Shown here: positions 31,587-40,002 of the stretch, piece after piece
Layout of the letters: every line of letters begins with the position of its first letter
Position numbering within the stretch: the stretch's first letter is position 1
Assembly: GCA_002483135.1 (NCBI GenBank)
Contig: DLHI01000022.1
Location: 1-64,000 of the forward strand
Source of the DNA: Hyphomonadaceae bacterium UBA7672
GTDB lineage: Bacteria; Pseudomonadota; Alphaproteobacteria; Caulobacterales; Hyphomonadaceae
Direction of reading: 5' to 3'
Length of the DNA stretch: 64,000 nt
Notes under the pieces: generated by a model
Told to the model about the DNA's origin: nothing
The model's database searches: none
The model's input: the letters and a program-made list of their open reading frames with translations, nothing else
Position numbers and translations under genes: made by a program

Positions 31587-33017
31587 CTAAATCGCCCACC
31601 CACTCCGATACGTCCGCGCCAGCAACGCATTCGCCTCCGGCAAATTCGTCACCTGACCGCTCGCCCCATCATACTCGATTGCCTTGCCGGCCCGCATTGC
31701 GACAATCCCCAGCAGCATCGCTTCGTTCAACCCACACGAAACTTCGAACGGATTCGAAATCGTCTCCTGTCCGCGAATGGCCCGCGCCCAGTTCTGTTCG
31801 TGCCCCTTGATGCCGTCCTGGATGCGCGGCAGCGATACCGGAATCTTCGCCCCCCGCGCCACGGCTTCTTCGCCAATCAGCGTCGGCTTTGCGCCATAGG
31901 TGTCATGCAGCAGCATCCCCTTGTCGCCCACGAACACGACGCCGCCTTCCTCTTCCATGATGCGATCCGCCGGCAGCCCGCGAATGGTCGGCGGCGCCAG
32001 CCCGCCATCCATCCACGTCAGCTTCACAGGTCCGCCCTTCGCCTTGCCGAACTCGTAGTAGGTGACAGCGCTCAGCGGATAGCTCGTCAGAACCTCAGGC
32101 CGCTTGTAGTCCCACGGATCATCGTCCCCGCCCCACAGCGTGTGCTTCGTTTCCACCCGCGTCGGCAGCCCCAGCTCCAGCGCCCAGACGGGGAAGTCCA
32201 TCAGGTGCGCGCCCATGTCGCCCAGCGCGCCTGTGCCGAACGGCACCCATCCGCGCCAGTTGAAGTGCGCATAGTCGCGGTGATAACCCCAGTCGACATC
32301 TGCTCCACCCAGCCACAGATTCCAGTCGAGCGTCGCCGGCGGCGCCACCGCGTCCGGCTTCTTCACGCCCTGCGGCCACACCGGCCTGTTCGTCCAGATG
32401 TGAACCTCGCTCACCTTGCCGATCGCCCCGCCGCGGATCAGCTCCACCACGCGCCGCCCGTCGTCGCTCGAATGGCCCTGGTTCCCCATCTGCGTCATCA
32501 GCCCCGGATTCTTCCGCGACAGATCGAGCAGCATCCGGCTCTCCTGCACGGAGTAGGTGAGGGGCTTCTGCACATAGACATGCAGCCCGCGCTCCATCGC
32601 CATCTTCGCCGCCAGCGCGTGATGATGATCCGGCGTTGCGATCACCACCGCATCGAGATCTTTCCGCGTATCCAGCATCTTCCGGTAGTCGGCAAAGTGC
32701 TCCGCCGCATCATACGCCGCCTTCAGCGCCACGCGCTCCGGCCGCAGCACGCCATCGCCATCGCGCAGCGACCGATCCACCCGACCGAGATCAGGGTCGG
32801 CATACGCCACAATGTTCTCTGCCGTCAGCGCAGACATGTTCGTCGCGCCCATGCCGCCTGCGCCGATCGCCGCCACATTGATCCGGTCGTTCGGCCCGAT
32901 GCGCCGCCCTTGCGCATTCGCACACCCGGGAAACGCCACGAACGCCCCAAGCGCCACGCCGCCGCGCAGCAACCCGCGCCGCGACCAACCCGTCCGCTTG
33001 CTCTCGCTGATGCTCAC
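31587..33017 (-). CDS. Tat-exported Gfo/Idh/MocA family oxidoreductase
   Basis: 476 residues from a GTG at 33017 with AGGGAGCG upstream. A twin-arginine signal (SRRGLLRGG, RR at 13-14, hydrophobic stretch, ending ANA-QG) indicates folded export. The NAD(P)-binding Rossmann motif is AAIGAGGMGATN; the usual EKP catalytic motif reads QKPLTYSV; and the C-terminal domain includes DMGAHLMDFP. Such exported members occur widely in Bacteroidetes, Planctomycetes and some alphaproteobacteria, often acting on sugars or sugar-modified polymers with tightly bound cofactor. Substrate unknown. A longer reading to 33767 runs through repeat DNA and an opposing gene and is rejected. Confidence 0.88.
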   Translation of the reverse strand: MSISESKRTGWSRRGLLRGGVALGAFVAFPGCANAQGRRIGPNDRINVAAIGAGGMGATNMSALTAENIVAYADPDLGRVDRSLRDGDGVLRPERVALKAAYDAAEHFADYRKMLDTRKDLDAVVIATPDHHHALAAKMAMERGLHVYVQKPLTYSVQESRMLLDLSRKNPGLMTQMGNQGHSSDDGRRVVELIRGGAIGKVSEVHIWTNRPVWPQGVKKPDAVAPPATLDWNLWLGGADVDWGYHRDYAHFNWRGWVPFGTGALGDMGAHLMDFPVWALELGLPTRVETKHTLWGGDDDPWDYKRPEVLTSYPLSAVTYYEFGKAKGGPVKLTWMDGGLAPPTIRGLPADRIMEEEGGVVFVGDKGMLLHDTYGAKPTLIGEEAVARGAKIPVSLPRIQDGIKGHEQNWARAIRGQETISNPFEVSCGLNEAMLLGIVAMRAGKAIEYDGASGQVTNLPEANALLARTYRSGWAI

Positions 33018-33111
33018 GTGTCCGCTCCCTGATCTGTTCTTCAGGGAGTTCACAGCCGCCCGTCCGCGAATGCAATATGCCGCTAGGTGAAGCTTTGATG
33101 GCGGCTGGTCG

Positions 33112-33204
33112 AGGCAAGCGGCGCCGGCGCTTGCCTCCCTCGATCGCCACGCGATCGGGGGAGGTGGATCGCTGACGCAGTCAGCGAGACGGAGGGGGTC
33201 CATC
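33112..33204. repeat. palindromic repeat family 3, copy a
   Basis: A chain of small hairpins: CAAGCG/CGCTTG, CGATCG/CGATCG and GCTGAC/GTCAGC. These are joined by the conserved connectors CCTCCCTC, GGGGGAGGTGGATCG and GAGACGGAGGGGGTC. Copies b and c lie at 36656-36730 and 41110-41264. It fills the gap between the Tat oxidoreductase and the following secreted protein gene. Confidence 0.85.
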
Positions 33205-33287
33205 GGTCGCTTCCCAACCTCTCGAGGTGATCCTAGAATTGACGCGCCGACCTGACAGTATCCCTGCGCCCACTTATGGAGCCATTG

Positions 33288-33971
33288 ATGCGCCGTGCCG
33301 CAATTCTCTGCCCGACAGTCGCTCTCCTGCTCGTTGCGCCTGCTCATGCGGAAATTGACGGCAAGGTGGCGGGACTGAACGAAGTGGCCTTCACCGCGCT
33401 CTCGACGATCAAGCAACGCAATCCCGGCAGCCTCACCGAGCGCGATGCGCAGGAGCTCGCCGCCGCCATCCTGGCCGACCAGGTCCTGGATGATCCGGAA
33501 CGGGACTTGCTCGAGGAAATGACCCAGAGCCAGTTCCGCAACATTACCGTCACGCCCGCCGGCGATACCACCCGCCGGGTGAGCACCTTCCCGACCGTCG
33601 GCAACGCCAAGAAGGCGCTTAAGGGCGTGCTCAACCCGCAGCTCGATCTCGATGCGTCGTGGACCCAGGGCGCGGTCGGTTGGAAGGACATGATCACCGA
33701 GTTCAAGAAGAACTCCGACCAGGAAGCGCGGGTTGTCGCCTTCGTTCAGGGCAAGCTCGCCGAACAATGGGAGGCGAGCAATCTGGGCAATGGCTACAAG
33801 CCGCTCCGCGACATGATCGGCAAGCTCTATGGCTATTCGAATTCCGCGGGCGCCGACACAGAGACAGGTCGAGCGATCCTGTACCGGGCGATGGACCAGC
33901 TGGACGATAGCGCGTCTGACGGCGTGCCCGACTTCCTCTACAACTGGATCCGGCCGGGCGGACAGCTCTGA
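33288..33971 (+). CDS. secreted protein of unknown function
   Basis: 227 residues from the ATG at 33288 (GGAG six bases upstream; an ATG at 33276 is also in frame). A classical signal peptide ends AHA-EI at about residue 22. The mature part starts with DGKVAGLNEVAFTALSTIK, is mixed helical, and includes an Asp/Glu-rich segment (ILADQVLDDPERDLLEEMTQ). The C-terminus reads GVPDFLYNWIRPGGQL. No family is recognised, no cysteines are conserved and there is no membrane anchor. It is a single gene, convergent with the small Cys-containing protein at 34005-34289. Confidence 0.7.
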   Translation: MRRAAILCPTVALLLVAPAHAEIDGKVAGLNEVAFTALSTIKQRNPGSLTERDAQELAAAILADQVLDDPERDLLEEMTQSQFRNITVTPAGDTTRRVSTFPTVGNAKKALKGVLNPQLDLDASWTQGAVGWKDMITEFKKNSDQEARVVAFVQGKLAEQWEASNLGNGYKPLRDMIGKLYGYSNSAGADTETGRAILYRAMDQLDDSASDGVPDFLYNWIRPGGQL

Positions 33972-34004
33972 GTGGCTCGCGGCGCCGGCTGCGTCGTGCG
34001 GCGC

Positions 34005-34289
34005 TTACCGTGCCTTCACCTTCTCCTTCGGCTTGGACGCCGCCCGCGTCTTCGCCTCGAACTTCGGCTTCGGCATCAGCCGGAACCGGCTCTGGCACCA
34101 TGCCCAGCCAACGCCCACATCCAGCAACGCATCCGACCGCCCGCACGGACACGCAAACTCCATCACCATGTAGACGCGATAGGACTCGCCCGCCACCAGC
34201 GGCACAGGCTCTCCCGTCACATGGTTCGGCGAAGCGTTGACGCACAGCACCAGATCGCCGGGACCAACAGCATCACTCATGGCTTCCAT
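34005..34289 (-). CDS. small hypothetical protein with a CPCG motif
   Basis: 94 residues. The N-terminal half is beta-rich and starts DAVGPGDLVLCVNASP, then SYRVYMVMEFACPCG. The centre reads VGVGWAWCQSRFRL, and a basic tail (PKPKFEAKTRAASKPKEKVKAR) ends the protein. Four cysteines could bind a metal. The arrangement recalls phage-derived small proteins often annotated as hypothetical in alphaproteobacteria, but no family is certain. Convergent with the preceding secreted protein, 34 bases apart. Confidence 0.6.
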   Translation of the reverse strand: MEAMSDAVGPGDLVLCVNASPNHVTGEPVPLVAGESYRVYMVMEFACPCGRSDALLDVGVGWAWCQSRFRLMPKPKFEAKTRAASKPKEKVKAR

Positions 34290-34653
34290 CCCTTACGAGG
34301 CCGCAGAAGATAGACCCGGCGGGTCAGCCGGCAAAGAGGCGGTCGCGGAAGCTGCTGCTCGCCATGTGGCGCGCCAGCGCCCTGGTGATCGGCTCGGTGA
34401 ATCGGGGCCCGAGCCAGCCTGTCCTCGTTAACTGGCTTCGCGATTTCGTGATCGGAAACTTTGGGTTCTTTGGTTGAACGTCAGCCGTCCAACCGACAAC
34501 TGTAAAGCGCGGACCGGGCCCCTCTGGCTGGCGAACAGCACTAGCTGATCACCTGCGATGTCGGACCGCATCGGGAGCATCCCGGTGTTGGCTCGGACAA
34601 GTCCCTCCATGTCGACATCGCGCTCTCGCAACTCGAAACGAGAGGAGTCACGC
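34290..34653. other. intergenic, no gene seen
   Basis: Short open frames exist on both strands but none has a start signal plus coding character. The segment has patchy composition and no clear repeat or hairpin. It should hold the promoter for the DUF465 gene that follows. Confidence 0.4.
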
Positions 34654-34899
34654 ATGTCTGGACGATACTATCGCGCCCTGTCGATGATGCATCAGCGGGT
34701 TCAGGGAAGCATTGACGACCTGGAGCGGTCGCCAAAACCTGATTGGGTGCGGATCAGCGAAATGAAACGTCTGCGGCTGTCGATCAAGGACCGGATGAGA
34801 GCGGTTCTGGAAGACGGTCGCGAGGCCCAATCGTCACGTTCGCTCGCGAGCGGCGCCGGGCGGCAGGGGCGTACGGCCACCCTTTCCAGCGACGCATAG
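34654..34899 (+). CDS. DUF465/YdcH-like small protein
   Basis: 81 residues from ATG 34654 with GAGAGGAG upstream; a longer frame from 34558 is less likely. Two helical segments are seen, HQRVQGSIDDLERSPKPDWVRI and EMKRLRLSIKDRMRAVLED. The LKRxxLxIKDRM pattern is typical of the YdcH/SlyX-like DUF465 family of unknown function. A Ser/Gly/Arg-rich tail follows. The next gene starts 9 bases after the stop, so the two are likely co-transcribed. Confidence 0.65.
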   Translation: MSGRYYRALSMMHQRVQGSIDDLERSPKPDWVRISEMKRLRLSIKDRMRAVLEDGREAQSSRSLASGAGRQGRTATLSSDA

Positions 34900-34908
34900 G
34901 AGATAGTC

Positions 34909-35178
34909 ATGCCCCTTCTGACATCTCCGATCGACGGCTCAGCGATGCGGCAGATACGCCGCTACGGTATCGAGCTGGACGTCTGTCCTACGTCGGGCGG
35001 CGTGTGGCTGGACAAGGGAGAGCTCGAAAAGCTCATAACCCTGGTCAGCGATGAAGCCTCTGAGGTCGAGGCAGGCCGATCTCGCGGCCGCGACGACGAA
35101 GACGACGATGATTTCGATGGACATCGCCGGCGCGGCGGCAAGCGGCGCTCACGGTTCATGGATATCTTCGACTTCTAG
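34909..35178 (+). CDS. zf-TFIIB-like protein with missing zinc cysteines
   Basis: 89 residues. The layout is that of the TFIIB-type zinc-finger protein family: an N-terminal knuckle, then CPxCxGxWLDxGELEKL, then an acidic/basic tail. Here the first knuckle reads SPIDGSAM and the second CPTSGGVWLDKGELEKL, leaving one cysteine instead of four. Zinc binding is therefore improbable although the WLDKGELEKL helix is perfectly kept. The tail (DDEDDDDFDGHRRRGGKRRSR) is strongly charged. The start has GGAGATAG upstream. Probably in one transcript with the DUF465 gene. Confidence 0.75.
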   Translation: MPLLTSPIDGSAMRQIRRYGIELDVCPTSGGVWLDKGELEKLITLVSDEASEVEAGRSRGRDDEDDDDFDGHRRRGGKRRSRFMDIFDF

Positions 35179-35187
35179 GCGGGCAAC

Positions 35188-35216
35188 GGCGCCGGCATCT
35201 CACAGTGCCGGCGCCA
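35188..35216. terminator. strong hairpin after the zf-TFIIB-like gene
   Basis: GGCGCCGGCA and TGCCGGCGCC form a 10-bp GC-rich stem with a 9-base loop, 10 bases after the stop codon. No T tract follows, so termination is likely but may be rho-assisted. Confidence 0.5.
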
Positions 35217-35346
35217 GGCGCGCCAACCTCGCAAACCAAATCGTCCTGCGACGCCTCCGCAAGCCTGGATCGCGTAGCGCAGGATTGTCATCGCGCGCCG
35301 GCCGGCCTGCGCACTCTCGCGACCACCAAGCACTGGGGCTGCTTCG

Positions 35347-36384
35347 ATGCCGATTGATATCTTCGCCGAGTTCGCGGGCCAGCCGCTCTGGCTGTGGGCT
35401 GCGTTCCTCTCCTTTGTCGGGTTCGTCCTCTGGCTCGACCTGGGCGTCGTCAACAACCATGACGGCGTAATCTCGCCCGCCCGAAGCGCGATGATGTGGG
35501 GCGCGTTCGCCACATGCGCGCTGCTGTTTGCGGGCTATGTCTATTTCTTCTACGAGCCGGACCCCGCCTTCTACACGGGCGCAGGCGACCTCAACACGCA
35601 GGCGACCGTCCAGTACATGACCGGCTACCTGCTGGAGACCGCTCTCGCCTTCGACAACATCTTCGTCATCTCGATGGTGTTCGCCTTCTTCGCCGTTCCG
35701 CCCGCCTACCAGCACCGCGTCCTGTTCTGGGGCATCATCGGCGCCATCGTGTTCCGCGCGATCTTCATCGGGCTTGGCTCGGCGATCGTGAATGAACTCA
35801 CCTGGGTGCTCTTCATCTTCGCCGCCATCCTGATCTTCAGCGGATGGAAGATGTTGCGCTCCATGGGGAAGGCGAGCCACGCCCCCGACGCCAGCAAGAT
35901 CGTGCGTTTCGTCGAGCGCTTCGTGCCGGTGACGAAGGAGATCCGCAATCACAACTTCTTCGTTCGCGAACCGAACGCCGTGGGCAAGGCGACGCTGCAC
36001 GCAACGCCGCTCTTCCTCGCCCTGCTGACGGTTGAGCTGGTCGACATCGTGTTCGCGATCGACAGCGTTCCCGCCATCTTCGCCGTCACGCGTGATCCCT
36101 TCATCGTCTACACGTCAAACATCTTCGCGATCCTCGGCCTCCGCTCGATGTACTTCATGCTGGCCGCGGCGGCGGACCGCTTCATCTATCTCAAGGCCGG
36201 CCTCGCCGCCGTCCTCGTCCTGATCGGCGGCAAGATCATCTGGAACTTCGGCCTGCACAAGGAACTCAACCTTGTACCTTACCTCGAAGCCCACTGGTCG
36301 CTGCTTGCAACCCTCGTTCTGGTCGGCGGCGCGATCCTGGCCTCCCTCTGGAAGACCCGTCCGTCCGCTTCGCGCGCAACATAA
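35347..36384 (+). CDS. TerC/Alx family integral membrane protein
   Basis: 345 residues with about nine TM helices. Typical TerC features: WLDLGVVNNHDG near the start, the acidic motif ETALAFDNIFV in a TM helix (about 96-107), and VELVDIVFAIDSVPAIFAVT (about 225-244), with the conserved intramembrane Asp residues. Alx-type members act in Mn(II) homeostasis or metallation of exported proteins; TerC was named from tellurite resistance. No yybP-ykoY-type riboswitch could be recognised in the 168-base leader. It is a single gene and no other ter genes are present. Confidence 0.9.
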   Translation: MPIDIFAEFAGQPLWLWAAFLSFVGFVLWLDLGVVNNHDGVISPARSAMMWGAFATCALLFAGYVYFFYEPDPAFYTGAGDLNTQATVQYMTGYLLETALAFDNIFVISMVFAFFAVPPAYQHRVLFWGIIGAIVFRAIFIGLGSAIVNELTWVLFIFAAILIFSGWKMLRSMGKASHAPDASKIVRFVERFVPVTKEIRNHNFFVREPNAVGKATLHATPLFLALLTVELVDIVFAIDSVPAIFAVTRDPFIVYTSNIFAILGLRSMYFMLAAAADRFIYLKAGLAAVLVLIGGKIIWNFGLHKELNLVPYLEAHWSLLATLVLVGGAILASLWKTRPSASRAT

Positions 36385-36518
36385 CTGCGGAGGCATCCGT
36401 CAGAATGCGCCCTGGCGCCGACCCCCGGCCCCTCCAGCCAGGCGCATGGCAGGCGGCCACTCTCCGAGTGGCCACCTCGCTCCGCGCTCACCGCAAACCC
36501 AGCCTCGCCACCCACCGC

Positions 36519-36628
36519 TGTCATCCTCGGCCCTGTGCCGAGGATCCCGGTTGGCCCGTGTGCGGGAACAACGCCGAGTCCCCCTGAAGCCCTCAACCGA
36601 GATTCTCGGGACAAGCCCGAGAATGACC
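36519..36628. repeat. paired 'GTCATCCTCGG' hairpins
   Basis: ATCCTCGGC / GCCGAGGAT and ATTCTCGGG / CCCGAGAAT are two separate hairpins in opposite orientation, each with a GTCAT-type outer end. This type of palindrome is frequent between genes in alphaproteobacteria and is related in design to families 2 and the sortase repeat. Confidence 0.7.
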
Positions 36629-36655
36629 TCAAGAATTTCGGCGACGAAGGGGAAT

Positions 36656-36730
36656 TTCCTCCCTCAGTCGCCGCGCGACTGGGGGAGGTGGATCGGCGCA
36701 TCTTCGCGCCGAGACGGAGGGGGTCCCTCG
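36656..36730. repeat. palindromic repeat family 3, copy b
   Basis: CCTCCCTCAGTCG/CGACTGGGGGAGG hairpin followed by GGCGC/GCGCC hairpin, with the connectors GGTGGATCG and GAGACGGAGGGGGTCC. Variable stem bases with constant connectors are the family's signature. Confidence 0.85.
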
Positions 36731-36742
36731 ACCTCGCTCTCC

Positions 36743-39661
36743 CTACCTCAACTCCGCCTTCCCAAGCTCCAGCTCATCAATCCCGATGCGCTCCATGCCC
36801 GCGCGCTTGTCCTTCACCGCGTCCCAGAACTTCGCGGCGTCGCCCACGATTACCAGGGTCGCACTCGCCGGATCGTAGTACTTCCGCGCTGCCGCGCTTG
36901 CGTGTTCGGCCGTCACGCCGGCGATCTCCGCCGAGTAGGTCTGCAGCCGCGCCAGCGGCAGGTTGAACTGCGCCAGCGCCGAGTACTGCCCCGCCAGTCC
37001 CGCCGTCGTTTCCACCGAGCGTCCGAAATTGCCGATCATGTACGCCTTGCGCGCCAACAGTTCCTTCTCGCCGATGGGCTCATTGCCCAGCCGCGCGAAC
37101 TCGGCGCCCATCAGGTCGACAACCTGCGCGACCGCGTCATTGCGCGTCTGTGCGCTGGCGGTCACCGGCGCCGGCATCTTCCGCGCCGGCAGGCTCGCGC
37201 CTGCGCCATAGCTGAGCCCGCGCTTGATCCGGATCTCCGAATTCAGCCGCGAGGAATAGCCCCCGCCCAGCACCGCATTGGCCACCGCCGCATCGACATA
37301 ATCATCGGCCAGCCGCGACGGGCCGACGCGTCCCAGCATCACGGCCGCCTGTCCGATCGCGGGAATGTCCACCGTGATCGCACGTGGGCCGGGCAGGGCG
37401 GGCGGGTCGTCGTTCCAGTCAGCTGGCAGGCTCGCGGGCTTCGGCCATCCACCGAAAGCCGTCTCCGCGAGCGCAAAGCCTTCCTCCGCCGTCACATCGC
37501 CCGCAATCACCAGCACGGCGCCCGGCGCCATCCAGTATCGCTTGTGAAACGCCGCAATGTCCCCCGGCGCAATCGCCTCGACCGACTCCGGCGTGATCAC
37601 GCCGCCATAGGGCGTCTCGCCAAACAGCGCCCGCGTCATCGTCATCGAGCCGACGCTCGACGGCTGGCGCAGCGACAGCATCAGCCCGTCCAGCGTCTCC
37701 TGTTTCGCGCGCTCGAACTCCTCCTCGGCGAACGCCGGATGCATCACCACGTCCGCCATGATCGCAAACGCCTGCGCCGCCTTGTCCGAGCGCGTCGAGA
37801 TCGACACGTCCGTCGCGTCCACCCCCGCGCCCGCGCCGATGCTCGCCCCCAGGCTCTCGATCTGGCTTGCAATCTCGGTGGCCGAGCGTGTGGCCGTGCC
37901 CCGCGTGACGAGGTCAGCCGTCATCGCCGCCAGCCCCGCCTTGCCCTTCGGATCAAGCGCCGCCCCCGCCGGCATGCGCAGGCTGGCCGACACCAGCGGC
38001 AGACCGGGCTTGCTCGCCACGATCACGCGCAGCCCATTGCCCAGCGTCTTCTCCGCCGCTGCCGGCACCTTCGCAGCAACCGGCGGACCCGCTTCCGGCG
38101 GCATCACGCGCGAGCCCTCAGGCGCCAGCGCATAGACCGGAATCTCCGACGCCGGAATGTCGATGCTCCTCGCCACGATCGTTGGCGCATCCGCAAACAC
38201 ATGCTCCGCCGCGCCGTTCTGCATCTCTTCCGGCAGGTAGGTGATCGTCACCGACTGCGCGTCATCCATGATCTTCCGCGCGACGCGCTGCACATCCGCC
38301 GCCGTCACAGCCTGCAGCTGCTCCAGCGACCGGTCCGCCGCCCGCGGGTCCTTGTCGAGCACGATGGCCCGCGCCAGCTCGGATGCACGCCCATCCGACG
38401 TCTCGCGCGAATCCAGCACAGCCGTCACCAGCTCGTTGCGCGCCTCGTCCAGCTCCGCTTCAGTTACCAACGTATCGCGCAGCTTCGCCACTTCGGCTTT
38501 CAATACGGCAAGCCCCGCCTCCGCCGACGCGTCGCCCGACAGGATTACATAGAGCGCGTAGAAGCCCGGGTCCGCCGTGATGTCGAGGTTCGATCCCGCC
38601 TCCGCCGCGATCTGCTGCTCGTAAACCAGCGACTGGTAAAGCCGCGAGGACTCCCCCGATGTCAGGATCGCATCCAGCATGACCAGCGCCGCATTGTCGT
38701 CGCTCTTCGCCGCAGGCGAAGGCCACGAGATCGTCACGGCCGGCAAGGGCGTGTTCGGCTCATACACCGTGAAATTCCGCGCCGCCGTGCGCCTGGGCTC
38801 AACCGCCGTCACGCGCGGAATCGCCCGCTCCGGCGTCTCGATCCCCGCGAAGTATTTCGCGACATAGGCATCCAGATCTGCCTGCTCGAAATTCCCGGCC
38901 ACCACCATCACGGCATTGTCCGGCCGATAGTAGGCCGCATGAAACGCGCGCACGTCCTCCACGGTCGCCGCATCGAGATCCTCGATCGAGCCAATCCCCG
39001 GCCGCCCATACGGGTGAACGTCAAACGCCGCCTGTGTCAGATAGAATCCGAACAGCTTGCCATAGGGCCGGCTCAGCACGTTCTGGCGCAGCTCCTCCTT
39101 CACCACCTCGCGCTCGCTTGCAAATGCCGCCTCGTCGATGACGAGCGAGCCCATCCGCTCCGCCTCGCCCCACAGCACGCGCTCGAGGTGATTGGCCGGC
39201 ACGGTCTCGTAATAGTCGGTGAAGTCGTTCCAGGTTGATGCGTTGTTGAACCCGCCCGCGTCTTCCGTCAGCCGGTCAAATCCTTCCGAAGGATTGTTGG
39301 TCGTCGCCTTGAACATCAGGTGTTCGAACAGGTGCGCAAAGCCCGAGCGCCCCTTGGGATCATCCTTCGATCCCACCTCATACCAGACCGCGACGGAGAC
39401 GGACGCCGTGTCCTTGTCCGGCATCGCATAGACGCGCAGCCCGTTCGCCAGCTTCTTGCATGTGAACTGCAGCGGCTGGATCGAAAGCCCACCCGAAGCC
39501 TTCGGCACATACGGCGTCTCATCCGCCCCGCACGACGAGAACACGCTCGCCTTCGCTGGCGCATCCGCCACGCCCGCAACCGGCGGATCACCCACACACC
39601 CGCTCGCAACCAGCGCAATCAACGCAGAAGCAACAGCCAGCGTGCGACGAACCAGAAGCAT
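36743..39661 (-). CDS. M16 family zinc metallopeptidase, lipoprotein
   Basis: 972 residues from ATG 39661, with a lipoprotein signal ending VASGC (C22). The zinc motif HLFEH is at 110-114, and the third ligand Glu is expected in ASEREVVKEEL about 75 residues later. Two tandem M16/M16_C units follow; the second half starts near KTLGNGLRVIVASKPGLP and lacks HxxEH, as usual for the inactive half. It is a periplasmic peptidase like the one at 18783-21683, but lipid-anchored and clearly a different subfamily. Single gene; repeats lie on both sides. Confidence 0.9.
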   Translation of the reverse strand: MLLVRRTLAVASALIALVASGCVGDPPVAGVADAPAKASVFSSCGADETPYVPKASGGLSIQPLQFTCKKLANGLRVYAMPDKDTASVSVAVWYEVGSKDDPKGRSGFAHLFEHLMFKATTNNPSEGFDRLTEDAGGFNNASTWNDFTDYYETVPANHLERVLWGEAERMGSLVIDEAAFASEREVVKEELRQNVLSRPYGKLFGFYLTQAAFDVHPYGRPGIGSIEDLDAATVEDVRAFHAAYYRPDNAVMVVAGNFEQADLDAYVAKYFAGIETPERAIPRVTAVEPRRTAARNFTVYEPNTPLPAVTISWPSPAAKSDDNAALVMLDAILTSGESSRLYQSLVYEQQIAAEAGSNLDITADPGFYALYVILSGDASAEAGLAVLKAEVAKLRDTLVTEAELDEARNELVTAVLDSRETSDGRASELARAIVLDKDPRAADRSLEQLQAVTAADVQRVARKIMDDAQSVTITYLPEEMQNGAAEHVFADAPTIVARSIDIPASEIPVYALAPEGSRVMPPEAGPPVAAKVPAAAEKTLGNGLRVIVASKPGLPLVSASLRMPAGAALDPKGKAGLAAMTADLVTRGTATRSATEIASQIESLGASIGAGAGVDATDVSISTRSDKAAQAFAIMADVVMHPAFAEEEFERAKQETLDGLMLSLRQPSSVGSMTMTRALFGETPYGGVITPESVEAIAPGDIAAFHKRYWMAPGAVLVIAGDVTAEEGFALAETAFGGWPKPASLPADWNDDPPALPGPRAITVDIPAIGQAAVMLGRVGPSRLADDYVDAAVANAVLGGGYSSRLNSEIRIKRGLSYGAGASLPARKMPAPVTASAQTRNDAVAQVVDLMGAEFARLGNEPIGEKELLARKAYMIGNFGRSVETTAGLAGQYSALAQFNLPLARLQTYSAEIAGVTAEHASAAARKYYDPASATLVIVGDAAKFWDAVKDKRAGMERIGIDELELGKAELR

Positions 39662-39768
39662 GAGCGTCAATTCCCGAGCCGTGAACAACCCATCCTGCTT
39701 GGCAGCGCGCCCCTCCCGAGGCAAGCAGTTTTATCGATTATCGTGATATGGCGAGCGCAGCGCAATCC

Positions 39769-39858
39769 GGGACCGCCGGGCGCCTGCCCGGCATCTTCCC
39801 TCACCGCGCGCGACGTCGCTGCTTCGCAGCGATTGCCGGGCAGGCGCCCGGCGGTCCC
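39769..39858. repeat. perfect 25-bp inverted repeat with hairpin loop
   Basis: The arms at 39769-39793 and 39834-39858 are perfect inverse copies (GGGACCGCCGGGCGCCTGC...). The 40-base loop contains a further GCTGC/GCAGC pair. It is followed by three TGTAGGA repeats at 39868, 39892 and 39946. It lies upstream of both the M16 lipoprotein (leftward) and the next gene (rightward). Confidence 0.85.
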
Positions 39859-39867
39859 AGCCCGATC

Positions 39868-39960
39868 TGTAGGAAACCGCTTTCGCACATTTGTAGGAGA
39901 CAGCCCGAGCATCCCGCCTGAAATCAACGCGCTGCGACCAAAATTTGTAGGACACAGCAA
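39868..39960. repeat. three spaced TGTAGGA direct repeats
   Basis: TGTAGGAAAC, TGTAGGAGACAGC and TGTAGGACACAGC begin at 39868, 39892 and 39946. They precede the hypothetical gene starting at 40003. They could be regulator half-sites or fragments of a dispersed repeat. Confidence 0.5.
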
Positions 39961-40002
39961 CGCTGATTCAGCCGGCCCAAAACCGCGCGTACTCTTCCGC
40001 CC

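Larger units (their letters stand above)
36385..36742. other. repeat-bearing intergenic region between TerC and M16 genes
   Basis: No gene is seen. It contains two CATCCTCGG/CCGAGGAT-type hairpins (36519-36549 and 36598-36628) and repeat family 3 copy b (36656-36730). Both flanking genes converge here, so these structures may serve as terminators. Confidence 0.6.

Noticed and set aside
31587..33767. A 726-residue reading for the Tat oxidoreductase
   Set aside because: The extra N-terminal part crosses repeat family 3 and the antisense of another gene; the GTG at 33017 has a good ribosome site and starts a canonical Tat signal.
35217..35346. A yybP-ykoY manganese riboswitch before the TerC gene
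   Set aside because: TerC/Alx genes often have one, but the conserved core was not found in the leader.
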